Source: Xylophilus ampelinus (lineage in GTDB: Bacteria; Pseudomonadota; Gammaproteobacteria; Burkholderiales; Burkholderiaceae_C). Taken from it: 64,000 nt of DNA. The DNA lies in NCBI RefSeq assembly GCF_901875635.1, contig NZ_CABFMN010000076.1, positions 1 to 64,000 on the forward strand. Direction: 5' to 3'. The notes under the pieces were generated by a model. That model was not told the origin of the DNA, ran no database searches, and saw nothing but the letters and a program-made list of their open reading frames with translations. The translations under genes were made by a program, and so were the position numbers. Positions 17,428-25,599 of this stretch are shown piece after piece; position 1 is the stretch's first letter; every line of letters starts with the position of its first letter.

Positions 17428-17937
17428 ATGTGGGTGACCAGAAGAAGTCAAGTTGCAGTCGCGGCGATGCTGGACCTTGCTATGCAACCTTCGACCAAGC
17501 GGATTGCCTTGCCTGAGATGTCTGAGCGGCACGGTGTCTCGATGACCTTCTGCGAAGAGATCTTCGCGCGGTTGCGCAGCGAGGGATTGGTGTCCGCCAT
17601 GCGCGGGCGTGGAGGTGGCTACGTGTTGGCTCGACCCGCCACGATGATCTCGATCGCCGACATCGTTGTTGCCGTGGGGGTTTGTCGATCCTCAGATTCA
17701 GAAGATGTATGGCCCAGGCGAAGCCATGGAACGCTTGAAGTGGATGTGTGGGACTCGTTGGGGAAATACGGCCTCTCGTTGCTGAAGGCCGTGACGTTGC
17801 ACACGTTGGCGGTCAAGTACCTCGCCGGGACTGCGCCAGTGGTTGTTGAACGTCGAATCAAGCCATTGGATTCGCGGGCGAGATCCCCCTTGCCAAGTGC
17901 GCCGAGCTCGGTGTTTGAATTGGCCAACTTTTGCTGA
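17428..17937 (+). CDS. Rrf2-family transcriptional regulator without Fe-S cysteines
   Basis: A 169-aa protein. The winged helix of Rrf2 regulators is clear in the first ~85 residues: RRSQVAVAAMLDLAM, LPEMSERHGVSMTF, FARLRSEGLVSAMRGRGGGYVLARP. IscR, NsrR and RsrR bind clusters through three closely spaced cysteines after the wing; here only single, distant Cys occur, so classical cluster sensing is unlikely. The C-terminal 80 residues are unfamiliar. AGGAGG ends five bases before the ATG. It stands alone between the lipid-modification genes and the TonB receptor. Confidence 0.85.
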   Translation: MWVTRRSQVAVAAMLDLAMQPSTKRIALPEMSERHGVSMTFCEEIFARLRSEGLVSAMRGRGGGYVLARPATMISIADIVVAVGVCRSSDSEDVWPRRSHGTLEVDVWDSLGKYGLSLLKAVTLHTLAVKYLAGTAPVVVERRIKPLDSRARSPLPSAPSSVFELANFC

Positions 17938-18022
17938 GGGGCCGTCTGGAGGGTGCACGGCGTAGGCGCTGTAGCGCGATGGCGCTTGCGAGAACCAATA
18001 CCTCAGACAGGCGCCACGTTGG

Positions 18023-18038
18023 ATTACGAATCTGTAAT
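18023..18038. promoter_or_regulatory. ATTACA-N4-TGTAAT box d
   Basis: ATTACG-AATC-TGTAAT (one mismatch; the outer G/C pair extends it) lies 238 bp upstream of the TonB-receptor start, in the non-coding gap 17938-18275. No other structure is evident in the gap. Confidence 0.6.
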
Positions 18039-18275
18039 CTGATAACGAAAGGATGGCTTCGTGGCTCGGCTACGACAGGCGATGCTTAGCGGATCACAAC
18101 ATGCAGTAGGTATCCAGCATTGATGCCTATGATGCGCCCGCAGCATGCCGGATCGGGCCTGTCTGCAGCACGTATCTTCTGACCAGCCAGCCCCGAACCC
18201 GTCACGTCCCGTGACGGGGACCGTTGCGCAAGCCATGTCAGGTCTTTGACCAATGCCCTCTGGAGGAGGGATTTC

Positions 18276-20678
18276 ATGGCTTACATCAAGACCCGCAAGC
18301 ACGCCGTCGCGCGCGCTGTTCCCCCCCTGACCGCTGCCGCCACGCTGATGGCGCTCTCGCTGCCCGGCATCGCGCAGACGAGCTCCGGTACTCTGCCTTC
18401 GGTGCAGATCCGCGACTCTGCCGCGGCTGCCGACTACAAGGCCGACACGTCCGCCAACCCCAAGTTCACAGCGCCGCTGGTCGACACGCCGCAGACCGTG
18501 CAGGTCATCCGCGACCAAGTGCTGCGCGAACAGGGCGCCACCACGCTGAGCGAGGCAATTCGCAATACGCCGGGTGCTGGCACTTTTTATGTTGGAGAGA
18601 ACGGCAACTCCAACTCGGGCGATACCATCTTCATGCGTGGTTTTGACACCTCCAGCAGCATCTTCGTGGACGGCATTCGCGACACGGGTAGCATCACTCG
18701 AGAAACCTTCAATCTCGAGCAGGTCGAGGTCGTGAAGGGCCCATCCGGCAGCGACACGGGCCGCACTTCGCCCACGGGCTACATCAACCTCATCACGAAG
18801 AAGCCCACGCTCACGGACAGCTTTTTGGGTTCGGTAGGTCTGGGGACCGACAAATTCAGGCGTGCGACCGTGGACTGGAACAAGTCGCTGAGCGGTCCGA
18901 ACGGGATTGGAGCGGCCTTCCGGCTCAGTGCCGTTTCGCACGACGCCGACGTCTCTGGCCGCGACGTGGTGAAGAACAAGCGCTGGGGCATCGCGCCGTC
19001 GTTCGCGTTCGGCCTGAACAGCCCCACGCGCTTCTACTTCGATTTAGTTCACGTCCAGCAGAACAACATCCCTGACGGTGGCGTGCCGACCGTCGGGCTG
19101 CCGGGCTACAGCAACCCCGACCCGACAACGATCAACTCGGGCATCCTGCGCCGCGGTTACCTGGATTTTGCGCCGCGCGTGAACTCCAGCAACTTCTACG
19201 GAACGACGTCCGACTTCGAGACCGTGACGCAGAGCATGTTCACGGCGCGGGTCGAGCACGACATCACGCCTGACATCACGCTGCGCAACACGTTCCGCTA
19301 CGGCAAGATCGAGCAGGACTATCTCCTGACGGCGTTCATGGGGGGCGGACTGACATCGACACGCGTCGGGACGAGCAACGTCTACCGCGGCTCGGTGCCA
19401 GCGGCGACGGCTGGATTCATCAACACATTGGTCCCCGGCACCTCCACTGTGGCCAACCCGCTGGCTTGGACACAGTCGCGAAATCTGCCGACCAACAAGA
19501 CGCAGGAGAACACGATCCTGACGAACCAGACGAACGTCAGCGCAAAGTTCAACACCGGCAGTGTGGGACACACCCTCAATGCCGGGGTCGAACTCATTCG
19601 TGAACAGCAAAGCAGCATTGGCTATTTTGGTCAAGGTGCCACGGTGTTCGGCGTGCCGGGCATTGCCAACGCCGGCCTGTGGCCCGCTGCGAATCTGTAT
19701 GCGCCGAATCCAAACGTCGCGGGCTATGTCCGGCTACCGAATGGCACCAGCACCGAAGGCACCACGACGACAGTTGGCGCCTATGCATTCGACACAGTCA
19801 AACTCAACGACAGGTGGTCGATCACGGGTGGCTTGCGGTTTGATCATTATTCGACGGACTACTACTCTTCGGCCTTGGGCGCGACCGGCTTGCTCACCCC
19901 GAGCAGGTTCAGCAAGTCCGGCAGCCTGTGGACTGGCAAGCTTGGCGTGGTCTATAAGCCCACTGACTACAGCAGCGTCTATTTGGCCTACGGCACGGCT
20001 GCACAACCGCCTGGCGGGAGCAACTTCACGTTGGCTGCTGGTGGCACCGGCAACAATGCCAACCGCACCGACTTCGATCCGCAGAAGACCAAGACCTGGG
20101 AGTTGGGTACGAAGTGGGACGTGCTGGACAGGAAGCTTGCGCTGACCGCGGCCCTGTTCCGTACAGATGTGAGCAACGAAGTGGTCCAGGATGCGGTCAG
20201 TGGCAGTTTCTTCCAGACTGGCAAGAAGCGCGTGCAGGGCGTTGAGTTCGGTGCGACCGGCGCAATCACTGAGAACTGGGGCATTAGTGCTGGATTCACC
20301 ACATTGGACACACAGGTCTTGAGTGGCCCTTCGGTGCTTGCGGATGGAGGTTCGGTGCTTGCGTACACGCCGAAGAACTCTTTCACCGCCTGGAGCACCT
20401 ATCGACTGCCGATCGGTCTCACAGTCGGCCTGGGCGCTCGCTACAACGGAAAGATGTATCGCGGCACGGATGGCGCGGTTGGAACGCCCCAGTTCGTCGA
20501 ATCCTATTGGGTCTTTGACGCGATGGCCGCGTATCGCGTCAGCCGCAACGTTGACCTGCAATTCAATGTGTACAACCTGGCGAACAAGGACTATGTGGCA
20601 GCCATCAACAAGAGCGGATATCGCTACACACCGGGCGCACCGCGCACTTACCGGTTGACTGCCAATATCTCGTTCTAA
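18276..20678 (+). CDS. TonB-dependent siderophore receptor (Fiu/catecholate type)
   Basis: An 800-aa outer-membrane receptor. The signal peptide (MAYIKTRKHAVARAV then a hydrophobic core to IAQ) is followed by a plug domain with LVDTPQTVQVI, LREQGATTLSEAIRNTPG, FMRGFD and VEVVKGPSG. A 22-strand barrel follows, ending in YRLTANISF with the terminal Phe needed for outer-membrane insertion. The GDTIFMRGFDTSSSIFVDGIRD stretch groups it with Fiu-like receptors for monomeric catechols. The start is fixed by GGAGGAGGG eight bases upstream; an in-frame upstream GTG is less likely. It is followed by a strong hairpin and a Fur-like gene, suggesting iron control. An ATTACA-type box is 238 bp upstream. 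Confidence 0.93.
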   Translation: MAYIKTRKHAVARAVPPLTAAATLMALSLPGIAQTSSGTLPSVQIRDSAAAADYKADTSANPKFTAPLVDTPQTVQVIRDQVLREQGATTLSEAIRNTPGAGTFYVGENGNSNSGDTIFMRGFDTSSSIFVDGIRDTGSITRETFNLEQVEVVKGPSGSDTGRTSPTGYINLITKKPTLTDSFLGSVGLGTDKFRRATVDWNKSLSGPNGIGAAFRLSAVSHDADVSGRDVVKNKRWGIAPSFAFGLNSPTRFYFDLVHVQQNNIPDGGVPTVGLPGYSNPDPTTINSGILRRGYLDFAPRVNSSNFYGTTSDFETVTQSMFTARVEHDITPDITLRNTFRYGKIEQDYLLTAFMGGGLTSTRVGTSNVYRGSVPAATAGFINTLVPGTSTVANPLAWTQSRNLPTNKTQENTILTNQTNVSAKFNTGSVGHTLNAGVELIREQQSSIGYFGQGATVFGVPGIANAGLWPAANLYAPNPNVAGYVRLPNGTSTEGTTTTVGAYAFDTVKLNDRWSITGGLRFDHYSTDYYSSALGATGLLTPSRFSKSGSLWTGKLGVVYKPTDYSSVYLAYGTAAQPPGGSNFTLAAGGTGNNANRTDFDPQKTKTWELGTKWDVLDRKLALTAALFRTDVSNEVVQDAVSGSFFQTGKKRVQGVEFGATGAITENWGISAGFTTLDTQVLSGPSVLADGGSVLAYTPKNSFTAWSTYRLPIGLTVGLGARYNGKMYRGTDGAVGTPQFVESYWVFDAMAAYRVSRNVDLQFNVYNLANKDYVAAINKSGYRYTPGAPRTYRLTANISF

Positions 20679-20710
20679 AGGTCGGCGGCGATTCGCTTGC
20701 ATTGTTCGGA

Positions 20711-20740
20711 AGCTGGGCGCGCGTGATCGCGCGCCCAGCT
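20711..20740 (+). terminator. Strong hairpin after TonB receptor
   Basis: AGCTGGGCGCGCG-TGAT-CGCGCGCCCAGCT has a perfect 13-bp stem 32 bp past the receptor stop. There is no T run, so it may be an mRNA-stabilising or weak terminator hairpin. Confidence 0.65.
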
Positions 20741-20812
20741 CGAAGCAGTGCAGAGGGCACGCCTGAAAAACGGGGTGACTGCGCGTCCCGAGGGCCCACC
20801 ATTTCGATTGCC

Positions 20813-21325
20813 ATGACCATTCCAGTGCGACCTCCGCATTCGTCAATGCGGGCGAGGACGCGTCATAGCGCAGTTCGTGAGGCCGTCCTCGCAGTCGTGC
20901 GCGCGGCGCCAGAGGAGTCATTCTCCGCCATCGAGATCTATAGATGGCTGATCGGTCGCGAGCGGAGCTCCCTGCGCACTGTCTATCGTGTACTTGGACA
21001 ACTTGAGAGTTTGGGAAAGCTCGCGCGAGCGTCGGCAGGCACAGCTCGGCAGGGCCGACAAGAGCGGTGGCAGCTCGCTGTGAACGAGGCGCATCAAGCA
21101 GCGGGCGTCAACGCCACACGGAGCACGTCTTCCCCCGCGCGCGGCCAGGTAGCGCGCACAACCGCAGGGCGACAAAGCGAGTTCAGGGCCAGAGACTTGC
21201 CGCGGACGGGTTCGGGTGGGCTCGGCGCGCGGATCGACAACGAACCCGCACTTGTGTTCTCGACGACTGGTGCCGGACATCGGGAGGTGCTTCTTGGGTT
21301 CGCCGATGTTCGGTTGGGCGTTTGA
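20813..21325 (+). CDS. Fur-like winged-helix protein lacking the metal domain
   Basis: Residues about 12-75 (from MTIPVRPP) match the Fur N-terminal DNA-binding domain: RHSAVREAVLAVV, FSAIEIYRWLIG, SLRTVYRVLGQLESLGKL. The normal C-terminal dimerisation half with its HHHH/Cys metal ligands (HxHLVCRxCG) is not present; the remaining ~95 residues are Arg/Ser/Gly-rich and unfamiliar. It could be a HTH-only regulator or a gene shifted out of frame after the HTH. It follows the siderophore receptor and a hairpin. Start choice between 20813 and 20846 is uncertain; no good ribosome site is seen. Confidence 0.6.
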   Translation: MTIPVRPPHSSMRARTRHSAVREAVLAVVRAAPEESFSAIEIYRWLIGRERSSLRTVYRVLGQLESLGKLARASAGTARQGRQERWQLAVNEAHQAAGVNATRSTSSPARGQVARTTAGRQSEFRARDLPRTGSGGLGARIDNEPALVFSTTGAGHREVLLGFADVRLGV

Positions 21326-21540
21326 GACGCGCAGTGGCGCCGTACCGCTCGTGGAGGTCTTCGCGCGGCGCTGGGCGCGGCCTTCAAATGTAGAAGAAGT
21401 AGCTATTCCGACTAGCGGTGCCTTCCTCGGTGAATGGACGCCGCACATGTGCGATCTGCCGCCTGTTTGCAATCGGCTTGTCTTCCTGCCCTGTGAAACA
21501 ACGCACGTTCGGTTCAAGCGCAAGACTTCCCCTCTCGCCG

Positions 21541-21566
21541 CGAAGATTACAAACATGTAATCTTCG
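21541..21566. promoter_or_regulatory. ATTACA-N4-TGTAAT box e, extended palindrome
   Basis: CGAAGATTACA-AACA-TGTAATCTTCG has perfect 11-bp arms around four bases, the best copy in the window. It lies 133 bp upstream of the czcD start. The remainder of 21326-21693 shows nothing further. Confidence 0.8.
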
Positions 21567-21693
21567 CGTTAGCAGCGAGATGGATTGCACCCCTACTATT
21601 CAAACGTCAACTTCCGGTGTAACGCGTGCGTCCCGCAGTCTGTTCCGTGAAGGCTCGACCAACGCAATTCCAACTCTAAGACTTTTGGCAAAC

Positions 21694-22602
21694 ATGTCCA
21701 GCGGCCAATCACATTCGCACGCACCGGCAGCAACCGACCCTGACAGAGCAAAGTCTCTTTGGATCGCGCTGGCCCTGACGGGCACTTTCCTCATTGCGGA
21801 GGTGATCGGCGGCATCGTCACCGGCAGCCTGGCGCTTATTTCTGACGCAGCGCACATGTTCACTGATGCGGCGGCGCTGGCGATCGCCTTGGCGGCAATT
21901 CGCATTGGTAAGCGTGCCGCGGATGCAAAGAGAACCTTTGGTTACCAGCGGTTCGAGATCCTTGCTGCCGCATTCAATGCGCTGCTGCTGTTCGGCGTTG
22001 CCATATACATCCTTTACGAGGCGTATCAACGTCTGAAGTCGCCGCCGGCGATCGAGTCGACGGGCATGTTGGTGATCGCGACGCTTGGGCTGATTGTCAA
22101 CATCATCAGCATGCGCTTGCTCACCAGCGGGAAAGACGAGAGCCTCAACATCAAGGGCGCCTACTTGGAGGTTTGGAGTGACCTCCTCGGCTCGGTTGGC
22201 GTGATCGCAGGAGCGCTCATCATCCGCTTCACGGGCTGGGTGTGGGTGGACTCGGCCATTGCGGTGCTGATTGGCCTTTGGGTCCTTCCACGAACCTGGA
22301 TTCTTCTGCGCGACAGCGTCAACATCCTCCTCGAAGGTGTTCCGGATGGCATGGACCTGGGCGCCGTGCGCAGCGCCTTGGCAGCGATACCTGCCGTGGA
22401 CTCGGTTCATGAACTGCACCTCTGGGCGATGACCAGCGGCAAGGCCAGCCTGAGCGTGCATCTGGTGAGTTCCAAGGGCAACTCGCGCGACGTGACTCGT
22501 ATTGCAGCCCAGATGCTCGAGGAGAAATTCAAGTTGATGCACACGACGATCCAGGTCGAGCGCGTGCCTTGCAAGCTTGCGCAGGGCGCGCATCGGTTCT
22601 GA
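21694..22602 (+). CDS. czcD: CzcD-type cation diffusion facilitator
   Basis: A 302-aa inner-membrane Zn/Co/Cd-proton antiporter. A short His-bearing N-terminus (GQSHSHA) leads into six spans. The metal site reads HMFTD (His54, Asp58) in span 2 and EVWSD (Glu159, Asp163) in span 5; the Glu in place of His is also what I recall for Cupriavidus CzcD. It has a cytosolic C-terminal domain (HELHLWAMTSGKASLSVH). The chosen ATG (21694) gives the family length; an in-frame upstream start at 21418 would cross the operator. It lies 117 bp ahead of czcC and carries the best ATTACA palindrome upstream, so it is probably the metal-induced leader of the czc block. Confidence 0.95.
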   Translation: MSSGQSHSHAPAATDPDRAKSLWIALALTGTFLIAEVIGGIVTGSLALISDAAHMFTDAAALAIALAAIRIGKRAADAKRTFGYQRFEILAAAFNALLLFGVAIYILYEAYQRLKSPPAIESTGMLVIATLGLIVNIISMRLLTSGKDESLNIKGAYLEVWSDLLGSVGVIAGALIIRFTGWVWVDSAIAVLIGLWVLPRTWILLRDSVNILLEGVPDGMDLGAVRSALAAIPAVDSVHELHLWAMTSGKASLSVHLVSSKGNSRDVTRIAAQMLEEKFKLMHTTIQVERVPCKLAQGAHRF

Positions 22603-22719
22603 GGTTCTCGAGTCCGCGGCTTGCCCTGAAGCTGTTCTGCGAAGTTGGTGGACCGTTCGCCGAGTTCGTTCTCTTTCCTGGTCGGTCGACGCCGGACGGG
22701 ATCATGTTTGGAGATTGCA

Positions 22720-24033
22720 ATGTTGAGGATATTCGCGCCGGTTGCGCTCGCAGCCATGGCGTTGGCCAGTGGCAGCGCCGCGTTTGCCCAGATGGCGGCG
22801 CCGACGCCACCAGCTCCCCAGGGGGCCGTTGGAGCAAATCAATCTGGGACGCCGCTGACGCTGACAGCTGCGATCGTGCAGGCACAGGATGCCAACCCGT
22901 TGTTGGCTGCTGCGCGAGATGAGGTCTCTGCGGCGGAGGGGGCGCGAATTCAAGCGGGGGCGCTTCCGAACCCCACGCTCGACGCGCAGGTCGAAGACAC
23001 GCGGCGCGAGACGCGGCAGACAACGATCACCTTGGCGCAGCCGATCGAACTCGGCGGCAAGCGTGCTGCGCGGGTGGAGGCGGCAGATCGCGCGGTCGAC
23101 ATTGCCAAGACGCAGCTTGACGCCAGGCGCATTGACGTGCAGGCCGGCGTGACCGCGGCTTTCTTCGCGGCATTGGTCGCTCAGGAGCGCGTCACGCTCG
23201 CGCAGGCATCGTTGGATCTCGCACGGCGCGGTACTGACGCTGCAAACAAGCGGGTGACTGCGGGCAAAGTCTCGCCGGTCGAGGAGACCAGAGCGAAGGT
23301 GGCGGAGGCAGGCGTTCGCATTGAGTTGCTCCAAGCCCAGGGCGAACTGCGAACCAGCTTTGAACAACTACGTGCTGCGATTGGGCCCGGTCCGGCCATT
23401 ACGGCACTGGATGGCAACGCGTTGCAGACACCGCCGCTGCCCACTGCTACGGACGTCGCGCTTCGCGCAGACGTGGCGCCTGCAGTGCAAGAGGCCCGCC
23501 TGGAAGTCAAGCGCTTCGGGGCTTTGGCCGATCTCGAGCGTGCCAAACGCATCCCCGACGTAACAGTGACGCTGGGTGCGACGCGTCAGACAGAGCTGGC
23601 ACGAAACCAAGCCGTGATTGGCGTGTCCATTCCGTTGCCGATCTTCAATACGAATCGGGGCGCCATCGTCGAAGCCGTCCGCCGTCAGGACAAGGCGGAG
23701 GATCTCGCTCGCGCCACCGAATTGCGGGTGCGTACGGATGCACTTGCGGCGCGCCAACGCTACGAGACCTCGCTTGCAGAGGTCGCGACGTTGCGCCAAG
23801 ACGTGTTGCCTGGCGCTCAAAGCGCTTTTGATGCCGCGACCAAGGGCTTCGAGCTGGGCAAGTTCAGTTACCTTGAAGCATTGGATGCGCAGCGAACCCT
23901 TCTGCAGTCGCGCGCGCAATACCTGCGTGCCCTGGCAGATGCTCACCGGTCGGTTACCGATGTGCAGCGCCTGCTGGGCCCCGATAGTGCTTCGGCACCT
24001 CCGTCCTCCACCTCGTCCCAGGAACGTCCATGA
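22720..24033 (+). CDS. czcC: CzcC-type outer-membrane efflux factor
   Basis: A 437-aa TolC-family protein (OEP repeats) with a signal peptide ending ASGSAAFAQ. Two long heptad-like helical hairpins are visible (ANPLLAAARDEVSAAEGAR; the second with ARQRYETSLAEVATLRQDV). It provides the outer-membrane channel for the CzcCBA tripartite exporter. GGAG precedes the ATG at 22720. Its last codons overlap the czcB start (ATGA), so the two are coupled. The C-terminus is Ser/Pro-rich. Confidence 0.93.
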   Translation: MLRIFAPVALAAMALASGSAAFAQMAAPTPPAPQGAVGANQSGTPLTLTAAIVQAQDANPLLAAARDEVSAAEGARIQAGALPNPTLDAQVEDTRRETRQTTITLAQPIELGGKRAARVEAADRAVDIAKTQLDARRIDVQAGVTAAFFAALVAQERVTLAQASLDLARRGTDAANKRVTAGKVSPVEETRAKVAEAGVRIELLQAQGELRTSFEQLRAAIGPGPAITALDGNALQTPPLPTATDVALRADVAPAVQEARLEVKRFGALADLERAKRIPDVTVTLGATRQTELARNQAVIGVSIPLPIFNTNRGAIVEAVRRQDKAEDLARATELRVRTDALAARQRYETSLAEVATLRQDVLPGAQSAFDAATKGFELGKFSYLEALDAQRTLLQSRAQYLRALADAHRSVTDVQRLLGPDSASAPPSSTSSQERP

Positions 24034-25583
24034 GCTCCACAAATCAGCCAAAGCCCCGTCGGGGACAGATGCTCGTCATTGCCTTGCTTGTCGCCATCGG
24101 CGTCGTTGGCGGCGTAGTCATCATGACAAAGTCTGACGGCAAGAAGTCGGGATCGGCCACCAGTCAAGCCGAGTCAGGCAAGAAGGGCGAGGATGGCCAC
24201 GGGCACGGCACGGAAGGCGATACCGGCCACGCTGAAGAGCCCGTAGCCAAGGGCCCTAATGGCGGCGACATCTTCAAGGATGGTGACTTCTCGGTCGAAC
24301 TGCTGTTGTCTGAAGAGGGCGGCGAGCCACGCTTCAAGGCGTGGACCTATGAAAAGGACAAGCCCGCTGTACCCGCAGGCGCGAAGATGACCGTCTCTTT
24401 GTCACGTCCCAACGGCGACAAGAAAACGTTGAACTTCACGCAGTCGAATGGAGTTTGGAGCAGCGCCGATGCGGTGGCTGAGCCGCACATCTTCGAGGCG
24501 ACGGTCGAGGTGCAAACCTCCAACAACGCGTATCTCTTTGCGTTCAACAAGGATGAGGGCAAGGTGACCATGACGGACGCGCAGGTCAAGTCTGCGGGCA
24601 TCACGTTGGAGGCGAGTTCTGCTGCCAGCATTCGCAGTGGCCTGCAGTTTCCTGGTGAAATCCGGTTCAATGAGGACCGTACGGCCCATATCGTGCCGCG
24701 AGTGCAGGGTGTCGTCGACAGCGTGAGTGCGAACCTTGGACAACTCGTGAAGCAGGGGCAAGTCCTGGCAGTCATCTCCAGTACGGCCGTGTCGGCGGGG
24801 CGTGCGGAGCTCCAGTCCGCGGTGGAGCGCCGGCAGCTTGCGAGGACCACCTATGAGCGAGAGAAGAAGCTCTTTGAGGAGCGCATCTCGCCTGAGCAGG
24901 ACGTTCTGGCTGCGCAGCAGGCGCTGCGCGAGGCCGAGATCGCCGCAGCGAACGCAAACCAGAAGTTGCTTGCTTTGGGCGCAACGCCTAACAGCGGGTC
25001 CTTGGGTCGGTTCGAATTGCGGGCCCCGTTTGATGGCATCGTCGTGGAGAAGCACATTGCGCTCGGCGAGTCTGTGCGCGAGGATGCCCAAGTCTTTACG
25101 ATTTCGGATCTTTCATCTGTTTGGGCTGAGATGAGCGTCCCTGCCCGCGATCTGCCCAGGGTGCGTGTGGGCGAAAAGGTGCTGGTGCGCTCAGGTGCCT
25201 TCGATGCCACCGCCAACGGGACCGTCGCCTACGTGGGATCGCTGATCGGCGAGCAGACGCGCACAGCGCGTGCGCGCGTGACTTTGCCGAACCCCCAGGG
25301 CGCTTGGCGGCCGGGACTCTTCGTCAACGTCGAAGTCGTCGCCGAAGAGGCGACGGTGCCTGTGTCGGTTGCATCTTCGGCGATTCAGACACTCGAGGAC
25401 AAGCCCGTTGTCTTCCTCAAAGTGCCTGGCGGATTCGTTCCGCAGCCTGTGCAGTTGGGGAGAACCGACGGCAAGCGCGTTGAGATCATCGAGGGCCTGA
25501 AGGCTGGGAGCAGCTATGCAGCTGCGGGAAGCTTCGTCGTCAAGTCCGAACAGGGCAAGGGCTCTGCAACCCACGGCCACTGA
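24030..25583 (+). CDS. czcB: CzcB-type periplasmic adaptor
   Basis: A 517-aa membrane-fusion protein with one N-terminal span (MLVIALLVAIGVVGGVVI). A His/Gly/Glu stretch (GEDGHGHGTEGDTGHAEE) is a likely low-affinity metal-binding arm. An N-terminal extension domain (GPNGGDIFKDGDFSVELL) resembles the separate small protein at 28931. The barrel-sandwich and alpha-hairpin follow (PRVQGVVDSVSANLGQLVKQGQ; FELRAPFDGIV). It connects CzcA to CzcC. ATGA overlap with czcC; czcA follows after 16 bp. Confidence 0.94.
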   Translation: MSSTNQPKPRRGQMLVIALLVAIGVVGGVVIMTKSDGKKSGSATSQAESGKKGEDGHGHGTEGDTGHAEEPVAKGPNGGDIFKDGDFSVELLLSEEGGEPRFKAWTYEKDKPAVPAGAKMTVSLSRPNGDKKTLNFTQSNGVWSSADAVAEPHIFEATVEVQTSNNAYLFAFNKDEGKVTMTDAQVKSAGITLEASSAASIRSGLQFPGEIRFNEDRTAHIVPRVQGVVDSVSANLGQLVKQGQVLAVISSTAVSAGRAELQSAVERRQLARTTYEREKKLFEERISPEQDVLAAQQALREAEIAAANANQKLLALGATPNSGSLGRFELRAPFDGIVVEKHIALGESVREDAQVFTISDLSSVWAEMSVPARDLPRVRVGEKVLVRSGAFDATANGTVAYVGSLIGEQTRTARARVTLPNPQGAWRPGLFVNVEVVAEEATVPVSVASSAIQTLEDKPVVFLKVPGGFVPQPVQLGRTDGKRVEIIEGLKAGSSYAAAGSFVVKSEQGKGSATHGH

Positions 25584-25599
25584 ATCGGACTGCGCGAAC

